From: Taiwanofungus camphoratus | Taxonomy: Eukaryota > Basidiomycota > Agaricomycetes > Polyporales > Taiwanofungaceae | DNA: 64,000 nt | Direction: 5' to 3' | Assembly (NCBI GenBank): GCA_003999685.1 | Contig: CP021222.1 | Coordinates: 2,170,001-2,234,000, forward strand | Part shown: positions 1 to 11,373 of the stretch, piece by piece | Layout of the letters: every line of letters starts with the position of its first letter | How positions within the stretch are numbered: the stretch's first letter is position 1 | Notes under the pieces: generated by a model | The model's input: the letters and a program-made list of their open reading frames with translations, nothing else | What the model was told of the DNA's origin: nothing | Database searches by the model: none | Program-made: the position numbers and the translations under genes

Positions 1-190
1 ATGTATTGATCTCACATATGTCAGTGACATAATTTCGCAGGCGGCGACATGTACACTCGTAAAGTCATCGAGAAGCGGAAAATGTAGAATAAGAGTGCGG
101 TGAGATGTATATTGAAGACAGTATTGGTTACGAAGATGTACGGACAACAAAATGGCGATGAGGACTAGAAGGGATGCGCGATCGATGAGA

Positions 191-1313
191 TTACAAGTCG
201 TCGTCTTCTTCGGGCAAAGGAACAGCCTCAGCCTAGAGAGGAAATGAAATGAGTGCACAGATACCTTTTGGCTGCACGTGAAACGTACCTGCGCCAGCTC
301 CTTCTGGTACTGTTCCATGAGGGCGGCATCGACCTCGACTACGGCGGGTGCAAGCGCAGGAGCGGCGACAAACTCCAGTGTGGGGTTACTGTTCACATAT
401 CGAGGGTGAATCTAAGTATCAGTAGAACGTCACGTTCAAAAAACAAATTGGCGTACCCGACGAGCTTCCTCGCGAGCCACAAGAACGGCTTTTCGAAGTT
501 GTAGTTCGACTTCGCGGAGATCTCGAAGTACTGGATGTTCTTCTTCCGGTGGAAGGTCACCTGGCCTGTCTTCACTTTCCGCTCCTACAATCGATGTGCT
601 CGGAGGTTATCGGATGCTGACTGAGACGATCAGCAAGATACGCACCTTCACGTCGACCTTGTTACCGCACAGCACAACCGGGATGTTTTCGCAGACGCGC
701 TCGAGATCACGGTGCCAATTCGGGACGTTCTTGTACGTGATTCGAGACGTGACATCGAACATGATAATTCCACACTGGCCCTGGATATAGTACCCATCAC
801 GGAGCCCACCGAACTTCTCCTGCCCAGCCGTATCCCATACGTTGAAGCATATCGTGCCGAAGTTGGTCGAGAAAGATAGAGGGTGCACTTCGACACCGAG
901 AGTGGCTGAGTGGTAGCGTAATGATTAGTCGAATGAGAAGGAACTGTTGGGCTACGAGCACTAGTTAAGACATACCAATGTACTTCTTCTCGAATTCACC
1001 AGTCAAGTGACGCTGAACAGAAAGGTAAGTGATCATTCGGTTTCATGATCCACACGAGCAGTACACACCTTGACAAAGGTGGTTTTCCCGGTTCCTCCGT
1101 CTCCGACTGGACATCATCACAAGTTATCACAAGCAGAACGTTGTTAAGACACGATGGACAACAAGAAAATCGCGAAATTAGGAGCGAATTCGCACATCGA
1201 TTACAAGAGAAAAGTTCAAGGCGTAAAGTTTAGTCGATTTGTGGGATCGAATCGAAAATACGATACGCACCAAGAACGAGCTTAAAGGTAGGGATAGTTA
1301 TCTGATCGGCCAT
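191..1313 (-). CDS. GTP-binding nuclear protein Ran (Gsp1/Spi1 orthologue)
   Basis: Small GTPase that drives nucleocytoplasmic transport and spindle assembly. Seven exons join cleanly: 1313-1271, 1106-1069, 1012-976, 905-646, 584-457, 388-289 and 232-191. Together they give 648 nt, or 215 residues, the usual Ran length. The start reads [19 protein letters not shown]. The P-loop GDGGTGKTT is at residues 16-24, switch II DTAGQ at 64-68 (catalytic Gln at 68), and NKVD near 121-124. The acidic C-terminus PEEDDDL, which contacts RanBP1-type partners, is intact. There is no C-terminal Cys, as expected because Ran is not prenylated. All introns are 50-165 nt with GT-AG ends. Nothing looks broken. 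Confidence 0.97.
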
Positions 1314-1438
1314 AACAATAACTCGTCGATAGCAGATGAAGAGAAGAAGTGGTGGGTAGAGGAAAGAGACAGTGACGGTCCTTAGTCAAAACGTGATGGA
1401 GAAAGAACTTGTGAGGCAAGAGTTCGATAAGAGATGGA

Positions 1439-1448
1439 TTATATAAGC
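1439..1448 (-). promoter_or_regulatory. possible TATA element of the Ran gene
   Basis: A TTATATAA-type sequence on the minus strand lies about 125 bp upstream of the Ran ATG, a plausible distance for a fungal TATA box with a short leader. It was recognised by motif and position only. Confidence 0.3.
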
Positions 1449-2633
1449 CATTAAAAAACTCGCTTACTCTTTTCGACTCTCAACGTCACCGGTTTTGCGA
1501 AAGCAAGAACCCTGCTTTACTACTACTCAAAGATTCACTACAGTCTAAATCGTTGGCTAATGAATTCTCGTACTGCTTCAAGAGATCCATGAACGGAAGA
1601 ATAACGCTCTTCTGGTGGTTTCGCCTCGTGGTTTACGCCTGCGAGTCAATAGCTCTGAAGTCTCCAATTACGGCTGGCATTGTTTGCCGTTCTCGACCTA
1701 TTTCTTCTACTGTGTCTCGCCTTCCCCGCATTCTTTGATAATCGTACTGCATGGAGGCTTGGCAATGAACTGCCGATCATTGGCTATCGCCTTCATGCTT
1801 CCTTCCTCTGTCAGGATACAGGTTCCTTCATAAAGCAAGACCGATACCTTATCCGTCTCAACATGAATTATCCGTCGTCCTGTTTCTCAATTCCAGATGC
1901 TGGATACTGACCCAGCCGCGTCAGATCTGGAAAGGCATCTTTTGTGAGTGTTACTTCTGCACACCCAGGGGATTTGTAGCCAGGCCCTCGATTGGAGGGC
2001 ATGTCTGTCCCCTCATGAATATTACAATCTGTATAGACTCTCCGAGAGTACAGCACGGCACGAACACGGGGGTGTCATGAGGCTAGAATGCAGATGCAGC
2101 TGCAAATTGAGTAGCAGACCGCAGCGCCGCGTTCACCATTTGGGTTTTGGCGGTAGTTTACAATTCCCACGTGTAAACATCAAATGAGAATCGTCTGGGC
2201 ATGAAAAATTGCCTGTTTCACAGCACGTAAACGTAGTCTTGGGGAAACCCATTTACGCCCGATTAGCCTTTGTTCATGAACGTTCCTTATATGCACACTG
2301 ACGCGGGGCAAGTGGGGTCAAAAATTTGTCAGGCAATGTTAGGGATCATAGGGGGCAAGGAAGGTCCGGTAGACGCAGAGTTCCTGGTCTGTCCTTACAT
2401 TGTGTACGAGTCACAATGTTGCTTGCACCGAGTGGAGGAATAACGCGGGGAAACGACGAAATGGATCACGAGACGTTCTAGGTTCTGCTGCAGCCGCGGA
2501 TGGTAGCACGGGTGCACTTCAGATGGGAACTATATACTTACGCCGGAACGGCATGTGGGACGGTGAACGCTCGGCGTATTCGGCACGCCGGCCAAGCTGG
2601 GTGTCTGGGATCCTTGCTTACAAGTCTCCTAAA

Positions 2634-2640
2634 TATATAG
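2634..2640 (+). promoter_or_regulatory. possible TATA element of the MFS transporter gene
   Basis: TATATAG sits 123 bp upstream of the transporter ATG at 2763. The match is by sequence and spacing only, in an otherwise unremarkable stretch. Confidence 0.3.
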
Positions 2641-2762
2641 ATACTTATGATGCTGCCGGGGTACACTCTGCGAGTTGCTCTCGAACCGTGTCTTCAGGCA
2701 TAACCCCTCCGGTTGAGGCAGTCATCGACTAGTACCTGTCGTGCAGAGCCTCAATCACCTCC

Positions 2763-5683
2763 ATGTCAACAGAGAAGGTGTCTCAGGCAGCCGTCCCCAC
2801 CCCTCAACCAGAAGAGAAAGGGACACATGAAAAGTCTTGGAAAAATGACGAACACGTCCTGCCAGAAAACAGGCTCGGTATTGTCTTCACGGGGTTGATG
2901 GCTTGTGTCTTCCTGGCTGCGCTTGATCAGGTTCGTCAAGAATCTCTCGACAAAGACTGGACTATTCCAATCCGATTCATTCATCCTAGACCATCGTCTC
3001 CACCGCATTGCCCACCATAGTGGAAAAAATTGGCGGTGGCAAGTATTATGGTTGGGTTGGAAGGTGAGTCTTATACGAATTCAAATGACAAGTGCCACGC
3101 GAACAAGTATTTCCCGCAGTGCTTATTTATTAGCGGCAGCGTCCCTTTCCACAGTCTATGGCAAGCTGTCTGATCTTATGGGTGCGTATTAGGGTATTCT
3201 ACAATCCAAACATACTCCTGATTTTAATACTAGGCCGGAAACCTGTCCTTTACGGCTCAATCCTCATTTTTCTGGCACGTCCGCACTTATTGACGCACGT
3301 TATAGTGCTCTGACGTGCCTTTCATTGTCAGATTGGCTCTGCCCTGTGTGGCGCTGCACAGAATATGATTTGGCTTGTGGTATGTCGTGCCGTCCAGGGT
3401 ATCGGAGGCGGCGGAATCATGCAACTTGTCCAAATCACAATATCGGACATTGTCTCCTTGCGGGAGTGAGTTATTCCCCACGTCGTGTCGTTGATGGTCG
3501 TACTAAGTCGTCTCTCCTAGTCGTGGCAAATACGCTGGGTTTATTGGTGCGACATGGGGAATTGCCAGGTAAGCTGGCGCGGTGCACGTATTTTTGACCG
3601 TCTGACATACAGTCGCCTCCTCTAGTGTGATCGGGCCTCTGCTGGGAGGTGTAAGGACTGTTCTATGGTATTTACCTTGCGTCAGGAATTAACCCTCACC
3701 CTGCTAGGTTTTTGCGGACCATGTCTCATGGAGATGGTACTTTTAGCATCACTTCGAGGCATCTGTGATTCCTGACTGTCTTCTTCCCAGGTGCTTCTTC
3801 ATCAATCTGCAAGTTACTCATCTTGATATATTTATTGTAGTATACTCATACTCATACTCCGCATTGCTCCAGACCAACCGGGGGACTCGCGTTCGCGATC
3901 CTGTATGTCTTTCTAAACCTCAATCCGCACGAAGGCAAACCCTTCCGACAGCACGTGCGGGAGTTCGACTTCTTGGGGCTCCTACTCATCGTAGGAGGCG
4001 TTGTATGCATCCTCATTGGGTTCAACTACAGCGAAACCGCATGTATGTCGATCATCCGCCTTTCTCGTGTTCCAACCAATTTACTCATATCCAAATGCAC
4101 AGGGGATTCCGCCGCGACGATAGCACCACTTGTGATAGGCGTATGTTTGTTGATTGCTGCCGTGGTCAACGAAATTGTTACTCCCCGATCCCCGATCGTT
4201 CCCCCGCGTCTATTCAGGGTATGTCTATATATCGCTGATGGTCTGCGATTTTTACTTGACTTTCCGTGATAACGTGATCAGGTGCGCACGACAGCATTCA
4301 TTTTGATATCTGTCTTCCTTCATGCAGTCGCTTTCTTTACTGGTGCGTTTAAATCGATTTCTATGTTGAATTACGACAGGAATCGAGATCGTTTGTAGGT
4401 ACCTTCTATCTGCCTGTCTATTTTCAAGTACTGGGATCGTCCGCTACGATGGCCGGTGTGAGGTGGGCGCCTATCTGTTATGAATCCTGTTTCCCGTAGT
4501 TGACCCGATATGATTTGTCAGAATGCTCCCCTATTCCCTTGGTTCCGCTCTGTTCTCTGCGGGATCTGGTCAGCTCGTCTCTCGCACGGGACACTGGAGA
4601 CCGTTGATGTGGATTGCGTGGGCAATCTACCTCCTTGGTGAGGGGCTGATGATCATGCTGAAGGAAACTTCGAATACGTAGGGATCCGCTCCCCTAGTAC
4701 TCTTTCCTCTACTGACCATCCCATCGATGTTTGTGTCACAGTGCAGAGAAGGTGTTGTACCCATTTGTCGCAGCGATGGGACTCGGCTGCCTGTTCCAGG
4801 TATGGGGAACATGTTCTCAAGTTGAGAAGAGGAGCTTTAATATTTCGGGTTTTTAGACGCCCTTGATCGGGTTACAAGCTGCAATGCCGCTCAAAGACAT
4901 GGCTACCACTACCGCCACATTCGGTTTCCTGAGGTGAGGATGACAAAAATGGGCCTGAGGACATCCTGCTCACGGCTAATCTCAATCAGGACACTAGGAG
5001 GAACCATCGGAGTGACAATTGGCGACGCCATCCTCTCAGGAGTGAGCGGCACTCCTTCCGCAGAGTTTGTCAAACGTGCTGATGTATCACCCTAAGATCC
5101 TGCAAAAGAAAGTTAAGAATATCCCTGGATTGACTATTGACACCTCGGCTGCGGCGCTGAATCAGTTCGTGCCGCAAATTAAAAATATGCCTGTCAGTGC
5201 ACTTTCCGTGATGCTCACAAAAAATGTCTGAATGAAAATTTTAGAATGCAACACAACGTCTTGCGCTTATGACGGCATATTGTCAAGCTATAAGCACAAT
5301 ATGGACCGTGGCTACGCCGCTTGTCGGCGTCGGCTTCATATTAGGTACGTTCATATGGGTCTATGTGCCAATCCAACTGAGGCGATCTTGCGACAGTCCT
5401 GTTCCTCAGACCATACTCTCTGAAGCGACACACCGTCAAGAGCGGACAGCGGCAGCGTGCCGATATTGAGGCCGGCCAGGTGGAAAGGGCCGCCGAGGAG
5501 AACCCATCCGACCTACCGATCAACCCGGGCGCGGGAGATGACGAGATTGATGAAGCGTCGGGCAACATGGCGCGCTCGTCGATATCGAAGGAGGACGTTA
5601 GGACGGCCGAGGGCACCATCACGGGGGATGCGCTTACGGAGAAGGTACAATCACGGCCAGTCGCTAGTGATGGACATCCATGA
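2763..5683 (+). CDS. MFS drug:H+ antiporter, DHA2 (14-TM) family
   Basis: Plasma or vacuolar membrane exporter of the major facilitator superfamily. The start MSTEKVSQ is the first ATG of the frame. A short polar N-terminus leads into TM1 (GIVFTGLMACVFLAALDQ), and the first exon joins to TIVSTALPT at 2930/2990. Motif A (YGKLSDLMGRKP) follows TM2, spliced across about 3185/3235. The antiporter motif C (SVIGPLLGG) lies near 3630-3650. Many small introns break the rest; later helices read as LLLIVGGVVCILIGF and MLPYSLGSALFSAGSGQL. The tail from 5430 is long, hydrophilic and acidic (EAGQVERAAEENPSD and onward). Motif C and the number of hydrophobic segments point to the DHA2 drug-exporter group. 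The substrate cannot be told, and the neighbours do not form a toxin cluster. Confidence 0.9.
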
Positions 5684-6860
5684 CAGGGCGTTATAGGTTG
5701 ACATATTACGATTACTGAGTACGACCAGGAGTTGCTTTTCACGATGGGGATGACACATAGACCGAGCATACATGCATTAAGACGTTTCACTTCATTCTCT
5801 CTACGATACTGTATACATGTGATAAATTCTTCCGACTGGGGATTGCTTTGCAACTTGCGCTCTACCATTAGACTTTGGCTTTAACGCTCTTGATGTCAGA
5901 CCTCCGACATGTGCGCTTAGACTGTGCCGGTAATTGACAGACACAGTAAGAAGCTTGATGGGACCGTATCAACTCCGCGGGCCAGCAGGAGACAATTCCC
6001 GCGCATGATGGAGGTCCTGCGCTCCGGCGCCGAACACAGATCCGAGCTCACAAATTGAAGATCGTGGACCCACGTTGAAGAGGATGGATCTAAGGACGGC
6101 CCCGACAACAATGCGATGGACTATTAACAAAGACCGACCGCAGGTTTCTCCAGTGCTGGCGCTCACCTCGGAACTCACTCTGTCAGCAAAGGTTGTCTGA
6201 GCAGCTTCGGGGTTGAGATGAAACACGGTGAGTGCGCCGAGCCTGACAGCCGAGCGCGCATGCAGGAAATCCATATTCGATGTCCATCGCAGATAGTTGC
6301 GACTAACGAAGACAACGGTGACATGGATTCCTGATACGGCTTGTTGATCCACCGATCGTTGTAGTAGCACGACGGGCCCATCTGACCGTCTGAAGGGGCA
6401 ATACCATCGATGTATCGGTGCATGATGGGTCACTTGAACTCTATAAACTGCGCGGCTTAGTCATGGAACAGGCAGTCGATTCACATGGGCAGATTGCGAG
6501 CGCCAGACGTCCATGGTACCACGGAGACGCTTGTCGACGGCTGACCCCGCTGGACAAAAGAACAAGAGCCGTTGTGCTCGAGCCGGGCAGAGCAATAATT
6601 ATCAGATAATGTAATGAAGCGCCTCATGCAGCGCTACAAGGGCCCAGAGAAGGCAGTGGCAGGCGACTGCAGGAGGCTAGGGAGGTCCAGCTAAACGACT
6701 GATAGCCGCACGTGCAGAGATAGCACTCTGAAGCTTCGCCAACGAAGCCCTGTCGCTTCCTCATTGCCTGAGCTCCCACACGCACCACGCCTACTTCCAC
6801 AATCCTCACAGCGCCCTCCTCTTTTTATTCATAGGTCTGACCGTCGTGGTATTTCCAGCA
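5684..6860. other. intergenic region between MFS and GID4 genes
   Basis: About 1.2 kb. Open frames of up to 154 codons on the minus strand (5969-6433) have no recognisable motif and unnatural composition, and I read them as chance. No repeat or RNA gene was seen. The last 100-200 bp should be the GID4 promoter. Confidence 0.5.
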
Positions 6861-8519
6861 ATGCCCATGCCATCAGAACACATCGTTCCCGCGATACATG
6901 ACCAGTCTCAGCCAGAGCAATCCCAGGGCCAAAATAAAGTCTGCTCTGCGTGTCACTGCCCGCTCTCCGTCGACTCCGCAACCCCCCCTTATATCCTCCA
7001 CGATAGCCAAGATTCCAGCGACACTGGCATCGTGTGCGGTCCATGTCGCAACCGTCTCCTGCCCCTGCGCTCCGAACCCTCGCCCGCGGGGAGGGACAAC
7101 AGGGATGGCCTATTTGCCGATGTGGAAAGGCAGCTTCTCCGGCGAGCGGCTTCTTTCCAGGGCGGACGCAACGAGGTTCTCGCGTTGCGGCAGGACGCAA
7201 CCGGTCATGTAGTTCACGCAACCACCGTGTCTCGCCTTGATGAAGATATGGAAATGGAAGCGCCAGCGGCCAGTTCCCAACCGTCTGCTCCCTTCGACTC
7301 CGACAACTCGTTTGCTTCTTCGTCTGCTGTTCCTGAGAAGTCCCAGGCGGCATCCGCCTCGACGTCTACACGTCCGGCCCTGATTGCAATAAATACCCAT
7401 GGCATCTCTACGCTGCAGGTGGTTAGATTGCCTCAAGGATCGCAGCCAGCTTCTAGTCCGTCAGCAGTAGCATCAAGTGGCAAGTACCGTTCTAGGGCCA
7501 ACACGGTTTCGTCGTTAGACCCTCTTGTAGATATCACGCGATTGCGAGTGCGCTCGCAGGGTCATCATTGCCTGTATCCCGGCGCCACCTTCCAAGGTAC
7601 GCAGAAGAGCGGGCGCAACAGCTACGACGTCAACGTCACCATTGTGGTAAGTAGCGTGAACATTGGTGGGTATGTAGTCCTGTGGGATATTGAAGCTGTT
7701 GGCCGTAGGATGTCGACTTTTCGTCCTCTCACCTGTGTGGATACCTGCGCATCCGAGGACTGACAGATGACTGGCCCGAACTGACCACCTACTTTGATGC
7801 GGAAATCATTGGCAGTCGGTATGGATTCTTGACGAGGAATTGGGGAGCAACTGAGCAAGAAGACATGGTCCACTGGGCCCGCTTCCCCGCATTCCGACAT
7901 GTCAGGCATGAACTCAAGAAACCCCACCTAACCATGAAGGATGCGAACCGTGGCGCTGTGTTCATGAGGTGGAAAGAGAAGTTTTTGGTTCCTGATCACC
8001 GCGTGCAGGACATCAACGGTGCCAGTTTCGCCGGTATGTGCCAGATTGACAGTTGTGCTTCGTGGCGCCTGGCTTGCCCGTCATCGGTGATGAGTACAGT
8101 AACTAACAAATGGATGTCATATGATCCCTTAGGCTTCTACTACGTTTGTGTGGACTTCAATCCTCAACAATCGAGCGCTCAGCTTGCGCAGCCGAACTCT
8201 GAGACGCCCGCACAAGCGCTGTCCCCCTCTGCACAGTCACCATCCGCAAAGCCAGAGACTGTGTCTCGCGCACGACGGACGTCGACTAATCAGGGTGCCA
8301 GGCGAGTCGCTCGGTCATCCTCTCGTGGAGTCCTCCCCTCGAATGTGGCGACGATGAGCGGGTTCTACTTCCACCAGAATTCGGAGCCGTGAGTACCTAG
8401 ACTTGAATAGACCGAGCACAGCTTGATCGTATGCTGCATTCTTCTCTACCGTTAGATATCAACAACTATCGCTGGTACACGTGCCAGAGCACACTACGTC
8501 GTGCTTCGAGTTCAGATAA
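6861..8519 (+). CDS. GID4/Vid24 family substrate receptor of the GID/CTLH ubiquitin ligase
   Basis: Receptor subunit that binds N-terminal Pro degrons and recruits gluconeogenic enzymes to the GID E3 ligase. Four exons: 6861-7646, 7709-8033, 8133-8388 and 8456-8519. The start is ATG 6861 (MPMPSEHIV). The Vid24 beta-barrel is recognised from GCHCLYPG-type and LCGYLRIRGLT segments, then TYFDAEIIG, YGFLTRNWGA, DMVHWARFPAF and FYFHQN. The final exon supplies YQQLSLVHVPE, which ends the barrel. The N-terminal 200 or so residues are not part of the classic domain: they hold two Cys pairs (CSAC at codons from 6942 and CGPC from 7034) and then a Ser/Ala-rich linker. Vid24 identity is firm; the N-terminal zinc site is inference. 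Confidence 0.9.
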
Positions 8520-9041
8520 GGCGATGCCTGGTGAGGGGCGAAGGAGATGCCCTCGCCGACGTTAAAAAGCCGTCTTGGGTATGAGGCGGGACGGCACGTA
8601 CTTTCAGTTGCTGCGTCTTCCACTCCTGGCCTGGCACCGTATACTCACTCCTGACCATTTAATGTTCTGTCACGAACTTCTTGTACGTACTTGTGTTACC
8701 CCCTTTCCGTAGGACACCCGCTCTCAGGTTGATTACCTCCCTCACCATAACCCCTCCGCTCTCATGCATAATCATGATCGAGTCTGTACCATTGTTCTGA
8801 TTATGTCGTAGCTGTCCATGTCCATGATATTTTTGTAATAATTCCTATTGCGCTCCTTCAAACAACAAGCTGCACTGCCCAACTCGTGCAGATCGACCCG
8901 GCTGAAGCGAGCACGGGGTTAGCCGAGGCGTGATAATAGGGAAACGGTAACAGCAGCGATCTGGGCTTCTGCCACTGCGGCCTTGGGCCTTCCACTCTAC
9001 TCCATCCCGTCCTTCCCTCTTCGACCCGCTATATCCCCGCA
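8520..9041. other. GID4 3' region and casein kinase promoter
   Basis: About 520 bp between two genes on the same strand. The last 100 bp before the kinase ATG are pyrimidine-rich, as is common just upstream of basidiomycete start codons. No other feature was seen. Confidence 0.5.
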
Positions 9042-11119
9042 ATGTCTACTCATACTCACTCCTCGTCTGCGACTCTGAATACCGTCGGCGTACACTACCG
9101 TGTCGGAAAGAAGATCGGCGAGGGCTCATTCGGGGTCATCTTCGAAGGTATTTTCATGCACTGACCGTTGATCCCATGGCCGTACTTCGAACACCTCTAC
9201 CTCTTCATTGTGACAGGAACCAACCTTCTCAACTCGCAGACTGTGGCAATCAAGTTTGTACGCGCAGTCCCGTTTCCTGTCTGCACGACTCTGCTCTGAG
9301 ACTGGACACTTGCTACCGTTCATATATCACTCTAGGAACCGAGGAAAGCAGAGGCGCCCCAGCTTCGAGATGAGTGTCGGTCGTATCGAATATTGGCTGG
9401 ATGCCGTCAGTCTCTCTCCCGTTTGCACGTATCCGATGCTGACGCTGTGTGCGACTTGTTCATCCCAGCTGGCATACCCCAAATATATCACTTTGGGCAG
9501 GAGGGACTGCACAACATACTCGTGATCGACCTGTTAGGTCCTAGCCTTGAGGATCTCTTTGACATGTGTGGGCGCAAATTCTCCATCAAGACCGTATGCA
9601 TGGCTGCCCGTCAGATGGTGAGTGAAGTGCGTGTTGGCAGGAATGGTACAAAAGTACCAATCTCCCGATCGCTAGCTTTCTCGGGTACAGACCATACACG
9701 AGAAGAACCTCATCTACCGTGACATCAAGCCAGACAACTTCCTTATCGGACGACCTAGTACCAAGGCAGCTAATGGTCAGTGGTTTATCATGCTTACTGC
9801 TCGTATTTGCCGATTGGAGCTCGTTTGGTGCGACAGTGATCCACGTCGTCGATTTTGGTATGGCCAAGCAATACCGTGATCCCAAAACGAAACAGCACAT
9901 ACCGTATCGAGAGCGGAAGAGTCTCAGTGGGACTGCTCGCTATATGAGCATCAATACGCATTTAGGACGGGGTTCGTCATGCTCGCTTGGAAGTAGCGTT
10001 CTTCCTTAGCCTAACATAACGCTTTCTTTTAGAACAGTCACGAAGAGATGATCTAGAGGCTCTCGGTCATGTTTTCATGTATTTCCTCCGCGGCAGCCTA
10101 CCATGGCAGGGACTCAAGGCCGCGACGAACAAGCAGAAGTACGAAAAGATCGGTGAAAAGAAGCAGACAACGCCAATCAAGGAGCTTTGTGAAGGTTTCC
10201 CAGGTAAGAGGCCATCCCTTCGCTCATTACGAATTCTCCCATTGAATCTTTTCGTAGAGGAGTTCGGCATCTACCTTAACTATGTTCGAAAACTTGGTTT
10301 CGAGGAAACCCCAGACTACGATTTCCTGCGGGAACTTTTTGCTAAAGTCATGAAAAACAACAATGACGTCGACGATGGTGTTTATGACTGGAATCTTCTC
10401 AACGGTGGGTTCAACCACTTCATGTCCGACGAACGTGTCCGCTGATCTACTGATTCTGATAAGGAGGCAAGGGCTGGGAAGTATCCCTTGTGAGTACACT
10501 TCTACCAGCATGCGGTGGGAACGTGGTGTTAATTCTTTCGCTCTAGGGCCAGAACCAGATACTTGCCCAAATTCAGAACACTGGACCTGCAACTCCTGGA
10601 GCGCAACAAGATCGTCGGAGAGACATTGAACGCCAAGCCCGCGAAGATAGGCGGCGTGCATCTCAGGTTGGCGGCTCCGGCGTTGTCCCACCCTCACCTG
10701 CGCTGGTCCGACATGGATCCAAGCAACGTCCAATGCCCGGGGCGACCACACCTACGGGTGCAAACACCCCGGGGCAGGTCACTCCCTTATCCGCCGCAGC
10801 GCAGATCGATATCTCTGTTGGAGGCACGATGCAACGGCGGATGAGTCAGCAGCAGAACGGGCAACATCCGTATGCAACGATGAGCCATGACCCGTATGCC
10901 CGGGATCAGACCATGGACGAGTATTCTGCTAGCCAGCAGCCATACGGACGGGCATCACCCATGGTGTCGAGCGTAGGTGCGGCACCACCTGCCCTCAGTA
11001 ACGTCCGTGCGCAAGGAGGCGAGGCTGGGGTGGCAAATGATGGTGATCATCATGGTCAGCTTGAGGCTGAGCCACCAAAAAGCGCTTTCTGGAAGATTCT
11101 GACATGTCGATGCGGTTGA
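9042..11119 (+). CDS. casein kinase I, Yck/Cki1 type
   Basis: Membrane-associated Ser/Thr kinase for nutrient signalling, endocytosis and polarity. Exons are about 9042-9147, 9217-9257, 9336-9405, 9469-9617, 9691-9775, 9837-9971, 10033-10203, 10258-10404, 10464-about 10490 and about 10550-11119. Visible kinase features are the glycine loop GEGSFG, the VAIKF lysine, the CK1 hallmark [11 protein letters not shown], the catalytic loop [13 protein letters not shown] as [12 protein letters not shown], and [24 protein letters not shown] in place of APE. After the kinase domain comes a Gln/Pro/Ser-rich tail of about 170 residues. The protein ends KILTCRCG, a two-Cys terminus like the palmitoylated ends of Yck1/Yck2. 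The nuclear Hrr25 type is less likely because of that end. Confidence 0.94.
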
Positions 11120-11373
11120 TTGCAGTCTCTCCCGTCCCCTCTTTCGATTTAGGATTCCGTGTTCTCACTCTCATTTGCTGTCTACGTGCCATTTATGATA
11201 CCAGCCTGCATTTTTCTCACTGCTGTCGTGCCCAGGGGCCACATTTCCTTCCTAGTTTTCTTACAGCCTATCCCATTTCATAATACTGCTTTAATCGGTA
11301 CATAAGTTCGAATAGGGTCCGACGCCGGACAACGGATTGCAATGAAAGGGTATCAGTGATGAATTCATGATGC

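Larger units (their letters stand above)
1314..2762. other. intergenic region between divergent Ran and MFS genes
   Basis: About 1.45 kb without a convincing gene. The open frames here are short, have no recognisable domain and do not join into a longer model at splice sites. It should hold the promoters of both divergent genes. Confidence 0.6.

Noticed and set aside
1553-2187. overlapping short open frames between Ran and the MFS gene
   Set aside because: No ATG-led frame with homology, and no consistent splice joins.
5969-6433. 154-codon open frame on the minus strand
   Set aside because: No domain, no splice partner, and composition unlike the surrounding genes; judged a chance frame.
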